A DNA stretch of 64,000 nt from JALZUU01 sp964441245 (GTDB lineage Bacteria; Bacteroidota; Bacteroidia; Chitinophagales; Saprospiraceae), in NCBI GenBank assembly GCA_964441245.1, contig CAYTVR010000007.1, forward strand, positions 1 to 64,000, given 5' to 3'. Made by a program: the position numbers and the translations under genes. Under the pieces are notes generated by a model. The model saw only the letters and a program-made list of their open reading frames with translations, searched no databases and was not told the origin of the DNA. Shown piece by piece: positions 38,601-48,119 of the stretch; position 1 is the stretch's first letter; each line of letters starts with the position of its first letter.

Positions 38601-41600
38601 AATTGTCCATTATTAGTGGAGGTAATATCTTCAATATCGCAAAATTCTGAAGTTGTAGAACAGAATAATTGTGTTCGGTTTACGGTAAATAAACCAACTG
38701 CAAAATCTTGAATAGAACAATCAAAATCAGGTGAAGATAAATTGAATTGGAAACGAGCTGTATCATTTTGAAGCATGCCTGTTGGCAAACACCAATATAA
38801 ATTTTGCGCTCCAGCGACTGTATCGATCTCTGCTTCTGTATTGGTGGTCCAAGAACCTGGCAATAAAACATTTGTAGATCCAGGATCATAACTTACTCCA
38901 GGAGGAAGTAAAAGATTTACTTTATCGTCAGCTCCTGTTGGTTCTGTAGATTTATTGACTACAGTGATTTCTAGAGTCGATGATTCACCTGGTATTAAAG
39001 CACTATTATTGGTAAAATTAACATCAAAACTTTTGTTCCCAGTGGGATCAGCTCCGTTGATTTCAATCGGTAAAGTTTCTCCTAATTCAAAATTAGTGGT
39101 ATCGCCACAGCCTTTCAAACCTTGGAAAGAATAATACGAAATGGATCCACTTTGATAATCACAATCTGTTGTAAACTGATATCGAATAACCAATTGATTA
39201 GAATCTAAACTAGAAGCACTAAAGCCAGGTAAACCATTTTGGTCTAACCAAGTATGTAATTGAGAGAAATCAGTATATTCATAAATCACTCCTCTACTGC
39301 TGGTCCCAATAGAATCAGGATTTGCCAAGGTAGGTATAAAAGGTGCATTGTGCGGATAAGCAACTTCGAAGCTTCCATCAATCAAATTCATTCCCTCAAA
39401 AGGAATAATAATTTGACTGGCCACATCAAAAGCTATTCCTGTACTTGTATTTCTCAGTAAGATTTCAATTGTACTGGTATCACAAATATCTGGATCTGTA
39501 CTTGGTTGCGTGATGATATTTGCATCCAAAAATGGCTCTAAAGTCGTTACCGAAATAGGCACTAACATATCTTCACATGGTGGATACAGTTCTGGATTCC
39601 AAGGAGAGTCTTCGTATGCTTGACAATTCCATCCAACTCTTGCAACTAGATTGGTCACTCCACATTCTTTCACTAAAGCTTTGACACGTATAGTATTACA
39701 AATGTCATTGATAGGACTAGTTCCATCTGCTTTTACAATACCGGGAGTGTAGGCAAAATAATTATCTGAGATTGATCCATATTGTTCAAAAACTAAATCT
39801 ACAGGCGAACTCGCGATACTAATGTCTTCCATAGAAACGACTTCTATCACAGCGCCTGCTTGCTCCAAGGCAATCCAAGTCAAACCAGCATCTGAAATAA
39901 AGGAAGTGTTACAATGTTGAAATTCCCACACTGCCGTATCTCCGGCTAAACTATAATTTGGATTCGAAGTTGGATTGAATGAAAAGGTCGGTGGTTCCGT
40001 ATAAGAAATTACTTTTGAAGAAGAATCAACGACTTCTCCAACACAACTTCCATCACCAATCACACTTGCGTAAAAACGATCTTTAAAGAAAATATCAGAA
40101 TCAAAATCAAATAAGTTATCCCCATTTGCTGATCCAATAATAGAGGAACAATTTGGAACAACTCTGATTCTAAAATTAAAGGAATAAGATTGTACATCAT
40201 TCAAAGAAGGCACTTGATTCAAGGTATCAAAGGAGACGATATAAGTACCATCTGCAAAAGATTCAAAGGCCGGCATATCAAAATAGGTGTTGCCATGAAT
40301 CGGGTGACCAGGAATCGAAACTTGAGGTTCAAAAACACTGAATGCATCCAGAATGGAAGCATCAAATTCAAACTTTAAAGAATCAATACTAATCGCTTGT
40401 CGAAATTCATCACCAAAAAATTCTGGTTCCGCAAATCCATTATTGACCGTGATTAATCTATACTCTAGGAATGTTTCCGCACAACCTTCCGGGAAAGAAT
40501 TATTAGTTGGTGGTCTAAAAGCAGTTTGTGATTTTCCAATTGTAAAATTATCTCCAAAATTATCACAAGCATACTCTACCCCATCTACCATACCATAACC
40601 ATATGCTCTAAAGTTTGGAACGGTGTTGAATTTAGTTTCGAAAGGTCCTTCTGGATTTACAGAAAAACTTCCAATGAATTCTAAGGTATCATCTTGGACT
40701 AAAGTCAAGCCTAATCCACTCAAACAATCATGCAAATCAAAAGTCAAATATTGCGTACTATCAATGGTTTGTCTAGTCACACTGGCTCCTGTGATAGGGC
40801 AATTATATTCTGTACCGCCATTCGTAATTCTCAAAACACCGTAGTCGAATAGGAAGGTTTCATCAGTGGTCGTTGATCCATCAATATTGTTATAATGAAT
40901 CACTACTCCGATACTATCATTCAATGGTGTATCTCCTACTACGTTTAATAATCTCATTTCAACAGAATCACAAGACAAAGCAATTTTCTTATTAGCCAAA
41001 GCAGGATCATATGGTGTTGAATAAGTATTGTCGGTATAACCGAAAGTTGTTCTGTCTACAGAAAACATAGTAGATTGAACTCCAATTGGACAACCTGGAG
41101 GACAATTCGGTAATCGTGCATGTAGTGTGGGGCCTTCTAAGTCACCACACCACCAAAGATGTTTACAATCACAAGAAGGACAATAATGAGAAAATTCAGT
41201 AGGCAAAACTATTGCTCCTAAGTTCGCTGTACAATCTCCTAAAAATCCCAATTCTAATCTAAATTCTCCACCAATTGGATTGGTAACGGATGCATCAAAT
41301 ACCAATAATAAAGTATCATTACTCATCATCTCAGAGAGCAAAGGAAAAGAGGCTGAAGCATCGTCTTGTGTCAAAGAAGTATGGCTCGGCATATGTGTTA
41401 CTCCAGTTGGAAGGACTACCGAAACTAAGATTTGCTCATTGTCACCACAATCTCTTTCAAAATCAAAAACACCTCTCGTTGCTGTATGAACTACCACAAA
41501 AGTATCTTCTACAACATAAGCATCTGCATCCGCAAAATTTTCTACATTACTTTGAGAATTGGTTGGTCCAAAATAATTTTCTTCTTTTCTAGATTGTAAT

Positions 41601-43039
41601 TCTAAACATTGATCGTAGTGTGTAATATTTGCTGTAAAGCTAGCAGAAATATCATTGGCACAAGACTCATCGGTACCTTGTCCTAAAGAACAATCATACT
41701 CGTAATAAGCGATCACCAACAAAGAATCATTTTGACCTAAGTCATCAAAAAATCCATCCCCATCTATATCATCCAAACCTCCTGGTCCATCAGGATCGGT
41801 GGCAAAGAGTGGATTATCATTCAAATCATTGATAAATGAAAAGCTAGGTAAATTGACTGTTCCAATTTGCATTCCGGTTATTTCAAAAGCTGTTTGTGTC
41901 AACTCTGTACTGTTTCCTAAACCAATTCCGACAGATACATCCATCATAGATGCAAAACCAGGATCCACTTCAACTCCATCATTAATGACCGTAATAACAC
42001 TCACCCCTAACTGACAATAGCCCCCAGTTTGATTTGGAGTGGTACCTGCATTTAAAACAATAATATTTGCTGCACCTTCTCCTATTCGAATAAAATCCGG
42101 AATACTCGTTACGGTACATGCTCTTCCATTACATCCCCATTCAATACTGTGATCACTCGTTCTAGAATCTTCACAACTGACGACACAAATATTTTCTGTA
42201 ATAGTCACCTCTTCATCTGGATCGAAAAAAGCATTTCCATCACCAGGATTGCCACCACCTGTAGTATTGTTGACAAAATAAGTTCCATCTATAATTGCGG
42301 TAATAAGTGTATCCCCATTGAGATCCAATGTTTTAGTGACGGGAAAAGCTACACCATTGACCAAAACTTCGGTTACCCAAATTCCGCGTCCTTGTATATT
42401 ACTATATACTATTGAATCTACAAAACCATCCAGACCTGTATTGGTTACCACCAAATCACGTGAAAAACAATCTTCCAATCTAGCCGGTCCATGTGAGTTT
42501 TGAATATCAATGGTAAAAGAAGGCACTGCAAATGCATCTCGATATTCCAGATTCAAATCTGATTCTGTCACCCCTGTTGTTCCTCCAAAATCATAGGTAA
42601 ATTCCCATTCATCTTGAACGATGGCCATATCATTGGCACTAATGGTATCGATATATTCACAACTGGCTTGAATAGTGAAACTAACCAAAACAAAAGAAGT
42701 CCCAGAAGAACTCAAGGTTGGTATAGAAAATTCAGGTCTTGAAGAATTTCCATTGATCAGCGCAACACCAGGTGATGAATTGGCCAAATCTATGTTAACA
42801 AATTCAACCCCTTTGAATAAGTTAACTGCCGCATTTAAATTGGTAATGTTTTCCGGAAAGGAGCCATTCAGACTAATTCGGACGGTTTCACTATCTGTAT
42901 CTCCGCAGATATTCAGAAAATTAGGAACCGATGCTGGATTCTCATACTCAACTTGAAGGTTGTCTTGAGCTTGCAACTCAAATAAACAGGGGTAAACAAA
43001 TAAGAAAAGTACAAGTAATGTAGATAAAACCTTTGTCAT
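32690..43039 (-). CDS. Giant SprB-like T9SS type B adhesin (3449 aa)
   Basis: A 3449-residue secreted repeat protein. The signal peptide is LSTLLVLFLFVYPCLFELQAQ. The first ~1800 residues are cysteine-bearing beta-sandwich units of the DUF11/conserved-repeat kind. PKD/Ig-like repeats (TCSDETVTMTASGAESYTW) follow. Then comes a tandem pair of ~390-residue SprB-type supermodules, then three ~90-residue repeats each ending with G-x-DTxC-x3-CDxxG(I/L)CDT. A cadherin/Ig-like unit (TPVVVDVKGNDVLFGG) precedes the gliding-motility-associated C-terminal domain (VSANNDGVNDVFFISG to GYFELYR). By analogy with SprB, a cell-surface adhesin moved by the gliding machinery or used in attachment is likely. A 5' leader of about 240 bases is predicted. 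Confidence 0.9.
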   Translation of the reverse strand: MTKVLSTLLVLFLFVYPCLFELQAQDNLQVEYENPASVPNFLNICGDTDSETVRISLNGSFPENITNLNAAVNLFKGVEFVNIDLANSSPGVALINGNSSRPEFSIPTLSSSGTSFVLVSFTIQASCEYIDTISANDMAIVQDEWEFTYDFGGTTGVTESDLNLEYRDAFAVPSFTIDIQNSHGPARLEDCFSRDLVVTNTGLDGFVDSIVYSNIQGRGIWVTEVLVNGVAFPVTKTLDLNGDTLITAIIDGTYFVNNTTGGGNPGDGNAFFDPDEEVTITENICVVSCEDSRTSDHSIEWGCNGRACTVTSIPDFIRIGEGAANIIVLNAGTTPNQTGGYCQLGVSVITVINDGVEVDPGFASMMDVSVGIGLGNSTELTQTAFEITGMQIGTVNLPSFSFINDLNDNPLFATDPDGPGGLDDIDGDGFFDDLGQNDSLLVIAYYEYDCSLGQGTDESCANDISASFTANITHYDQCLELQSRKEENYFGPTNSQSNVENFADADAYVVEDTFVVVHTATRGVFDFERDCGDNEQILVSVVLPTGVTHMPSHTSLTQDDASASFPLLSEMMSNDTLLLVFDASVTNPIGGEFRLELGFLGDCTANLGAIVLPTEFSHYCPSCDCKHLWWCGDLEGPTLHARLPNCPPGCPIGVQSTMFSVDRTTFGYTDNTYSTPYDPALANKKIALSCDSVEMRLLNVVGDTPLNDSIGVVIHYNNIDGSTTTDETFLFDYGVLRITNGGTEYNCPITGASVTRQTIDSTQYLTFDLHDCLSGLGLTLVQDDTLEFIGSFSVNPEGPFETKFNTVPNFRAYGYGMVDGVEYACDNFGDNFTIGKSQTAFRPPTNNSFPEGCAETFLEYRLITVNNGFAEPEFFGDEFRQAISIDSLKFEFDASILDAFSVFEPQVSIPGHPIHGNTYFDMPAFESFADGTYIVSFDTLNQVPSLNDVQSYSFNFRIRVVPNCSSIIGSANGDNLFDFDSDIFFKDRFYASVIGDGSCVGEVVDSSSKVISYTEPPTFSFNPTSNPNYSLAGDTAVWEFQHCNTSFISDAGLTWIALEQAGAVIEVVSMEDISIASSPVDLVFEQYGSISDNYFAYTPGIVKADGTSPINDICNTIRVKALVKECGVTNLVARVGWNCQAYEDSPWNPELYPPCEDMLVPISVTTLEPFLDANIITQPSTDPDICDTSTIEILLRNTSTGIAFDVASQIIIPFEGMNLIDGSFEVAYPHNAPFIPTLANPDSIGTSSRGVIYEYTDFSQLHTWLDQNGLPGFSASSLDSNQLVIRYQFTTDCDYQSGSISYYSFQGLKGCGDTTNFELGETLPIEINGADPTGNKSFDVNFTNNSALIPGESSTLEITVVNKSTEPTGADDKVNLLLPPGVSYDPGSTNVLLPGSWTTNTEAEIDTVAGAQNLYWCLPTGMLQNDTARFQFNLSSPDFDCSIQDFAVGLFTVNRTQLFCSTTSEFCDIEDITSTNNGQLTDLPVLQSLLSIDLSGVTSFCQNGNAESVNISGAFGNPGIDFPASNFTVRYFYDVNDDGLVDAGDIEINNFTDSGPIASGGALPFMHTLTVSASQACGLIAQLDTTGLGLCEIPETPLGEPQLLNAGTDQLFCEASPTTIVTDLGDPTCNNLNGYTYNWLAISPASTGDLSATNIVDPVLTVAHNAVVEDTLMYILETTRPTCNTVSRDTISIVRGLAVVINQPDTVYVLPGQSTPIGVLMNNGTAPFSYNWSPAGTLDDPTAAMPIATPTGDTNYMVTVTSATGCSEVATVVVINSNAIIGTIIPGDTDICPNEELEILAAGGSNYLWEADPTNPPGGMLTPLDSPNPTFSGGLENSVYNYYVLVTDPAFPTFVDTVTMEITVLDAPEIVITNNPPSTTCSDETVTMTASGAESYTWVALPSGNIQGTGSSLDVSPNVTTTYQVYGPNALGCYDTTEITLNVFPTPIILTPVTDLQNCSADTIPVSIELNEGITTYTITGGLFENDVVVSNNTLTFDAIYTTNPTEFEVVLTGASTGCTVTETFSINSCLCEPAQLTSVTVIEPTCGTTDGYAMIKIEGDESNYNYNWTPDLGISVGAGNIRDNLPAGGYTVEMSLVGDPTCTTDVEIVVNNSDGPVSTFTTTPASCAATDGTATFLPATFDYVWEVPGASGNMHANLGAGTYFVTVTNPGFPDCPSIVQVEIEESNTLSAEVVVTQQPDCNMSNGSVSITVTGGSGSYSFSWSGGSNIQNGLTSGMHTVTITDNDGSGCELPFSFVLTDNVPAANMTVNMVNNISCDGNQDGGIDFSIAFEAGFAFPADTVIMDADGDLFTNGSLSEGEYCVVITDDAGCVTGGTCLVIEKPDPITFLYIVEEACDGPGSIDLTVLGGTAPFQVDWQDVPGAVNMEDRNNLAIGTYDLVVTDANGCTLNDDVAVGNNCPCEQPDVNSIIVVESVCGQATGSANINLDQNEGGYEFTWTPDVGSPQGAGNIRTNLPWGGYTVSILDTLDSQCSDEVFFAISNLDGPDATYTTMPATCAAADGFAQLNPTTFTYLWENGTTDNSRNDLTAGTHFVTVTDPADPNCQNVITVLIDEENGLMADAMIDVAANCNVENGQATINVTGGSGNYTYVWNDGVITTTAMRANLGSGVYTVVVRDNDPSTTCETSVVFVMQDNVPGAAITFTDTTHVSCFGSNNGSFNFSINYDGAFNGTPDTIITDGVNTYTNLDLAPGEYCIYIQDGAGCLAGSNCVTIEEPDALEILITITPVCGGNLGSADVESFGGTSPYDYDWADLAEADDTEDRTDLIIGTYNLTVTDAMGCLVIEEAIFVPSCNVNECDYFFGIDSLIAQAVNCGENYQVCMDIPLATLPNYVITVDGVNFTDTFDGCAWDTIVTYSYQNLFGQGGLGPYNITSWAVGSNNFTGIFADIDALVDSMNTWIPNAMWELNANAQVISGMSVGMTFGAMDVEATDFGANSTLTPDFTGVPMGLGIFVGTGIHEIIVRDSVINCSDTLYTNILCTTPDTIYTTIEIFDNDTICFNTTELLGSADTIYNACGNVDNVTYEFLGDTCVVLTGISLGNDTTCFVICDEFGICDTTHVVIEVILPDDLLLDTVCYNGSGISCIDTSLLELTGDIVSMSNVCTSNALVDFGIDSDNFCISYQGINIGMDTACIQLCDAAGICDTVSIYITVDACTSTGPNFVVDTIFINETDTFCLDTLSLPGTIVSIDNFCADESSEVVDFFLDPNTWCVEYTGLELGKDTACIVLCDDNGLCDTTYFCILVEPYFDPPVAEVDCDSTFLGTPVVVDVKGNDVLFGGLDTAYLLTPPSYGTATMNLDCSVTYNPDDEFCERWDEFTYVVCSPNGCDTARAKIWIACVDIVIFTAVSANNDGVNDVFFISGIEDFPDSELLIYNRWGNVVYRTIGYDNKWNGTWNGNKDLPDGTYFYFLKLNDEEDRSFKGYFELYR
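34601..36953 (-). repeat. Tandem duplication of a ~390-residue supermodule inside the adhesin
   Basis: Unit 1 (about 36953-35783) and unit 2 (about 35782-34601) encode the same series of subdomains in the same order and length (390 and 394 residues). Matching landmarks include NYNWTPDLGISVGAGNIRDN / EFTWTPDVGSPQGAGNIRTN, TTTPASCAATDGTA / TTMPATCAAADGFA, INVTGGSGNYTY-type SprB cores, LTDNVPAANMT / MQDNVPGAAIT, and EDRNNLAIGTYDLVVTDANG / EDRTDLIIGTYNLTVTDAMG. This indicates duplication of a whole multi-domain block rather than of a single repeat. Confidence 0.85.
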
Positions 43040-43286
43040 AAAAGGTGAATGTTTCTGGTTTACCTTTTAGCCAAAGAGCCTGATATATGGATCACTTATT
43101 TGCTATTTTTCAGGATCTCAGGTTAAAAGATGAATGTTGTTCAAACTATTATCGTGTTCGTTGCAAATAAGCGTAATTTCACAGTTAATTGATTATCAGC
43201 AATTTACACTTAAAACGTGTCTTTTTTAAATTGTAAATTAACTAATTTTCGATACTACCTCTTCGTTGTGACGACTAAAATCGTAC

Positions 43287-43319
43287 CAAATTTAACGAAC
43301 ATATAATATTTTTAACAAA
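43287..43319 (-). promoter_or_regulatory. Candidate promoter of the giant adhesin gene
   Basis: Minus-strand TTTG (43319-43316), then 21 bases, then TAAATTTG (43294-43287), an exact TAnnTTTG match. It lies about 250 bases before the ATG, implying a long leader. The rest of 43040-43551 holds only the terminator and hairpin listed separately. Confidence 0.5.
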
Positions 43320-43416
43320 TATTAATATTTTTTATAAAACTTTAGGAATTAACCCTTTTTCACACATATATGAACGGGTTTAATATAAAAAGGATACAAT
43401 AAAAGGTAGGCACATT

Positions 43417-43447
43417 AAAAAAGGGCCAGACATCATGCCCGACCCTT
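43417..43447 (-). terminator. Rho-independent terminator of paralogue A
   Basis: On the minus strand AAGGGTC (43447-43441) pairs with GGCCCTT (43427-43421) with one U.G pair, followed by a T run. It lies about 105 bases after the paralogue A stop, beyond the octamer hairpin. Confidence 0.7.
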
Positions 43448-43473
43448 CAACAATCGATTAGTTTTTTTTCTTT

Positions 43474-43546
43474 TAGTGTTTTGGTGCTAGAGTGTTCAAG
43501 TGTTAAGGTGTTAACGATTGTTCAGACTTGAACACTTGAAACACTA
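43474..43546. repeat. Octamer-built intergenic hairpin, copy 4
   Basis: The left arm is five tandem octamers: GTGTTTTG-GTGCTAGA-GTGTTCAA-GTGTTAAG-GTGTTAAC. AGTGTTCAAGT (43491-43501) pairs perfectly with ACTTGAACACT (43526-43536), and TAGTGTT (43474-43480) with AACACTA (43540-43546). It lies 5 bases after the paralogue A stop codon. Confidence 0.7.
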
Positions 43547-43551
43547 AGGAT

Positions 43552-46500
43552 CTAGTCTCTATTCTTTATTCGGTTTAGAAAAATATTGGCTCTACTATAA
43601 TCGGCCAGTTGGATTTCGAAAAACTCACCATCATCCATTTTTTTACTTCTTTCTTTCTTTTTGAGGTTTTCAACCAGGTCATTGTATTCCACGTTATCGG
43701 AAACAGTAGTCAGTGCTCCGTCTTGATATTCAAAATAAAAGAAACTTCCGCTTGGTGATTTGACGTAAAGCGTCAATCGGTCATTTTCATCATAAGGCAT
43801 ACGGCATTGAACATAAGTTTCCAACATTTTATTGACTGGCTCTCCCCCTAAACTTACTAAGCCAGCTTTTTCCTTATGAGAAATAAAAGACTGCAATTCT
43901 TCATCCCAGGTCAGCTGCATTTCTCCAAATACAAAGGCAAAAGGATCATGTTTTTTAGGGAGCTCTAATCCATAGTTGAGCATTTTTGCTCGGGTGTTGC
44001 TGTAGTCCTTTCCAGCAGGAATAAACTCAGATAAAACCTTAGAATAAAAATCTCCGCGAACCAAATAATTGATGTTTCTAGCATCATAAGCATTGGCCAT
44101 AATGTCATTGAAAATCATCTTCAACAGTTTTTCAGGAATGTCTATTTCCCAACCAACTAATGCATCGATTGATAATGGTTTTACTTCTGTTGCTTCTGTA
44201 GAAAAAATGGTTGTTGCTTCTCCAGCTACTTTTAATTGTCCATATTTTAGGCCAGAGCCTATGTCAAATTTCCCCTCTACTTTTAAGTTTCCGTTGGCAT
44301 TGGAGTAGTTTAATAAATTTCCATATTTAACAGATGAAACTATCTTTAATGAATCACCAAATACAAACTCATCTGAAGCTGCATCCAATTTAAATAATCC
44401 TGTCGCACCAAATACTTTTCTATCTTTTCGCTGTTTTAGTGACATCATTACGCTCGGATATAATTCTCCAGTAATTTTGTTGAGAAACAAACCTGTTTGA
44501 ATTGGTTGGCCTGATTTATTTTTAGTCTTTTGATACGAAATTTTCAAATCATTTTTATCACCTTGACTCTTGACGAAAAACCATTGTCGTCCTGGCATTT
44601 TTGGTGCATCAAGAAAAGCGAAGCCTTTGAATTGCAATGCGGAAGAATCTGCTCTCAGACTAATATCACCTTGAAATTTGGTTTTACGATCTATATAAAA
44701 CTCATCAGCAACAGTCACTTCTCCAGAAGCCTTTGTCAATATTTTTCTTTTCTTCTTTCTCCCCTTTCCAACTCTTGTACCGATAATATTATTCAATTCA
44801 AATTCTTGTACTCGGTCTCCGACATTGTACTCATAAAATCCTTTCGCCCTATATTCATTTCTACTTAGAATGTCTACGGTAGCTCGATTGATAATATGAT
44901 ATTTATTGCTTCGATTGGCAATAATTCGAGCATTATTAATCGTTTTCATTTTTCCACCAGCAGCTACTTCTAAGGTTCCTTCTTCAGGATAAACGAATGC
45001 ATCTGCGGCTTCTACCATCACTACTCCACCTAATTTTAAGTCATGTGTTTTCAAATCATAAAATGCCGTTTTCCCCCAAAAACGTAAGGAGTCTTGATCA
45101 GGATTGAAGGACAAAAAACTTCCTTTTCCATCTTTATCTGCTTTGAAAGTGATAGTCTCATTTTTCATATCCCAATCAAATTCATTCAAACTTGTAATGT
45201 AGGTATTGTAAGGTAAAACAGTAGATACAGAATCTGAATTGGCTTTGACTGATCCGATATGATTATCAAAATCCAAATGAGCAGCCACGTTCCTAGTATC
45301 TAATGCTAACTCATCGATTCCTGTTGCACGAATAAATAACTGAGTGGTATCCGAGCTGATAGAATGTGCTCCTAAAGAATAAAGATTAGATTGCATTTTT
45401 CCTTTTGCCCAATCAAATTCACCTCGTCCTTTCAGTCCATCCGGAGTGAGGATCAACATATCCTTTAAAGTATAATTTCCTTTTTTGAATAATTTAAAAG
45501 GTTCTTTTTCTGCGCGAATGTACATACTATCTTTGTATGGCTGCCAATCCACAAAAATTTCTTGACCACTTACTTCAGGTACTTGGATTTCTCCTGATCG
45601 ATCTTCTGTGATGTTGAATTGTTTTGCAGAAGTCAACAATTGATTGGGCTTGAAAGTAATGTCTTCTGAATCAATCGTTGCCCATTTGTAATTGACTTGG
45701 CCTTCGCCAAGAAAACCTTCATTACTTAAATTTACTTGACCGATGAACTTGCCTTTGTTTTGATAGGTTGGAAAACCTTCTTCTGGACTTTTTGTCGAAA
45801 ATCCTAAAGAGTAATCTTCTTGTAAAACTAAAGTTTCCTTAAAGTCTGGAAAGATCCCTGCTGAATATAATTGTCCTTTAAAGTGAACATCATCAGCTGT
45901 AAATTTATCTAAACTATTGAAACTAAATTTATCTAATTGAAAATAAAAAGAGTCCCGTTGATAGGTCGCATTTTGCGTTTCTTTACTGTCGTAAAAAACG
46001 TAAGCCGCACCTTTACTATTGAAAGAAGGAAACTGTTCAATGTCTTCTCTTCCGGATTTATTGTCAGGTGCATCAATTAATAAAACACCATCTAAATGTT
46101 CAATTCTTGAAGCAATGGATACCGCTTCTTCCTCTCCGTTTTGGTCTTTATTTCCAGAAGGAACAAAAAGATCAAAAAATCGAATAGAGTCTAAAACAAG
46201 ATAATTTTTTTTATATTCAAAATTAAAATCCTTTCCTTCAAAAGCAGAGAATCCTGCATACAATTTACCATCAAATGCCGTGTTTCTATTTTCTTTTAAA
46301 ATCACATTTCCCTGAAAAGGTAAACCTGCAACTTTTTGGCGATCACTGAATTCAACAATGGACATATCTTTAACCACAATGTCATTATTCCGAAGATCCA
46401 AATACGCGTTGGTCTCTTCTGACTTAGAAATGTATTTGATTAAGTCATAGTCTACTTTGTTTTGACTAGCATCTGCAAAGTGTAATAATTTTTCCCGAAC

Positions 46501-48045
46501 GGTTAGCATTTCATAATGTGCATCATAATGAATGAATCCTTCAGAAAGTAAATCATACAATAAACTTTTGATGCTACTGACATCGAAACGTGGATTTAAA
46601 GCTTTCGCAAATTTATCCGCAGAGAAACTTCTACTTTTTTCTTTTTCTACTAATAATTTCAGACTAGAGATTGGATTAACATCTGCTACGTTTTGAAATT
46701 TCCGAAAAGATTGCGTATCAAAATAATGCAATGATTCAAAACTGACTCTTTCATTTCCATTTCCAAACTTTGCATTTTTTTGATTGATAGCAATAGAATC
46801 GGTACCCAGTGTCCAAGATAATTTTTCCGTATCGATATTGACCTGATGATATGAATCATAAAAAGGACTTTGATCACTTCCTCGATTTCCTTTTTTTAAA
46901 TTTAAATCTTTAGAAAGAATTTCATACACCAAATTTACGGAAGGATGATAGATCGAATCTTTTCCAAAAAACAAAACGGCTTCTACTTGTTCTCCAGAAA
47001 TATTATCTCCTCTTTGAATTTTAAAATCAGTTGCTCGTCCACGAAAAGCCAATTGATTTTTATCATCAAATAATTCAATCGTTGCTTTTTCATCGGTATC
47101 ACCATAACCATATAAGGTTTTTCCGTATAAACGGAAGCCTCCAATATAATTCATGTTTTTCCCAATATTTTTAATTTCTAATTTTTTATCATCAGATTCA
47201 AACCGCGGATAACTTTTTGATATTTTTTTATTATTCGTAGTAATTTTATTAACAACTTTACCCTTAATCGCTCCATCAGGAAATAAATGCGGATGATAAA
47301 AGTCAACTTGATCAATTTCAAACCAACCTTTTTTCAACTCCAGTTGATACTCATTTAATTCACAATACACATGCTTCATTTCACTTCGCGCCCAATCTAT
47401 TCTACCTCCATTTCCTTTCCAAGCTTTAGTCACTGGACAATATACACCAGTTGTATTTTCAATAAGAATAGAATCTGTTTTCACCTTAGCCACCAAATGC
47501 AGTTGATCAAATCGAACACAAGGCAAATCATTTTCATAGGTAAATTGATACTTCGCCACTTGTGCCTTCCAAACTGTTTTTGACCTTCCATATTGGAATG
47601 CCATATGCTGAAAAAAGTTAGGTGTAAATCCTAAAAACACTTTAAAATTTTTCAACTGCTTTTTATCTCTCTTACTCAACATTTGATGCAACACGACATG
47701 CCATTGATCAAACTGTTTGTCATCGGTCCATTTCTTTTGAATAAGCGTCAAGCTTTTTAAATAATCTCGAAAATAAGGACTTGGTTTTAAGTCCATGTCT
47801 AACATCCGATTACTGGTTTCAATAATGGTATTAATCTGGCTTTCCACAAATGCACCACTTTTAAACTTTTGTTCAAAGCGTTCATAAATTGCGACTACTT
47901 TAGGATTTTTGGAATCCTTCATATAGCTTCCTAATTCACGAATAAATTCTTCGCTGTTTCCAGAAAAATGGTTGATTTCTTTTGCAGAAAGGCTGTTGTA
48001 GATCAAGGAGGTTAGTAACAAGAAAAGCATGGTTCTCCTATTCAT
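43552..48045 (-). CDS. Giant exported protein, tandem paralogue A (1497 aa), unknown family
   Basis: Signal peptide LFLLLTSLIYNSLSA, then a ~150-residue helical domain, then about 1200 residues of beta-rich sequence with recurring landmarks: GVYCPVTKAWKGNGGRIDWA (about 200), YIGGFRLYGKTLYGYGD, SIYHPSVNL (about 363), a short helical insert resembling a winged helix (FDVSSIKSLLYDLLSEGFI), LLIDAPDNKSGREDI (about 653), LLTPDGLKGRGEFDW-type strands and ATVDILSRNEYRAKGFYEYN. It ends with DDGEFFEIQ...IFLNRIKNRD. It has no T9SS domain and no membrane helix apart from the leader. The repeated strand pattern (YDLKTHDLKLGGV) recalls LptA/OstA-like solenoids, but this is only a resemblance. Paralogues B and C lie upstream; function unknown. 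Confidence 0.75.
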   Translation of the reverse strand: MNRRTMLFLLLTSLIYNSLSAKEINHFSGNSEEFIRELGSYMKDSKNPKVVAIYERFEQKFKSGAFVESQINTIIETSNRMLDMDLKPSPYFRDYLKSLTLIQKKWTDDKQFDQWHVVLHQMLSKRDKKQLKNFKVFLGFTPNFFQHMAFQYGRSKTVWKAQVAKYQFTYENDLPCVRFDQLHLVAKVKTDSILIENTTGVYCPVTKAWKGNGGRIDWARSEMKHVYCELNEYQLELKKGWFEIDQVDFYHPHLFPDGAIKGKVVNKITTNNKKISKSYPRFESDDKKLEIKNIGKNMNYIGGFRLYGKTLYGYGDTDEKATIELFDDKNQLAFRGRATDFKIQRGDNISGEQVEAVLFFGKDSIYHPSVNLVYEILSKDLNLKKGNRGSDQSPFYDSYHQVNIDTEKLSWTLGTDSIAINQKNAKFGNGNERVSFESLHYFDTQSFRKFQNVADVNPISSLKLLVEKEKSRSFSADKFAKALNPRFDVSSIKSLLYDLLSEGFIHYDAHYEMLTVREKLLHFADASQNKVDYDLIKYISKSEETNAYLDLRNNDIVVKDMSIVEFSDRQKVAGLPFQGNVILKENRNTAFDGKLYAGFSAFEGKDFNFEYKKNYLVLDSIRFFDLFVPSGNKDQNGEEEAVSIASRIEHLDGVLLIDAPDNKSGREDIEQFPSFNSKGAAYVFYDSKETQNATYQRDSFYFQLDKFSFNSLDKFTADDVHFKGQLYSAGIFPDFKETLVLQEDYSLGFSTKSPEEGFPTYQNKGKFIGQVNLSNEGFLGEGQVNYKWATIDSEDITFKPNQLLTSAKQFNITEDRSGEIQVPEVSGQEIFVDWQPYKDSMYIRAEKEPFKLFKKGNYTLKDMLILTPDGLKGRGEFDWAKGKMQSNLYSLGAHSISSDTTQLFIRATGIDELALDTRNVAAHLDFDNHIGSVKANSDSVSTVLPYNTYITSLNEFDWDMKNETITFKADKDGKGSFLSFNPDQDSLRFWGKTAFYDLKTHDLKLGGVVMVEAADAFVYPEEGTLEVAAGGKMKTINNARIIANRSNKYHIINRATVDILSRNEYRAKGFYEYNVGDRVQEFELNNIIGTRVGKGRKKKRKILTKASGEVTVADEFYIDRKTKFQGDISLRADSSALQFKGFAFLDAPKMPGRQWFFVKSQGDKNDLKISYQKTKNKSGQPIQTGLFLNKITGELYPSVMMSLKQRKDRKVFGATGLFKLDAASDEFVFGDSLKIVSSVKYGNLLNYSNANGNLKVEGKFDIGSGLKYGQLKVAGEATTIFSTEATEVKPLSIDALVGWEIDIPEKLLKMIFNDIMANAYDARNINYLVRGDFYSKVLSEFIPAGKDYSNTRAKMLNYGLELPKKHDPFAFVFGEMQLTWDEELQSFISHKEKAGLVSLGGEPVNKMLETYVQCRMPYDENDRLTLYVKSPSGSFFYFEYQDGALTTVSDNVEYNDLVENLKKKERSKKMDDGEFFEIQLADYSRANIFLNRIKNRD

Positions 48046-48119
48046 GTCCTAAGGTTTTGGTGAAGTGGTAGGGAAACCACGTAAGTAATCGATTGTAAAA
48101 GAAGGGAGATTTTTATTTT

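Noticed and set aside
32690..43039. CRISPR or tandem DNA repeat array inside the giant adhesin
   Set aside because: Repeats are at protein-domain level and have diverged in nucleotide sequence; no identical short repeats with unique spacers occur.
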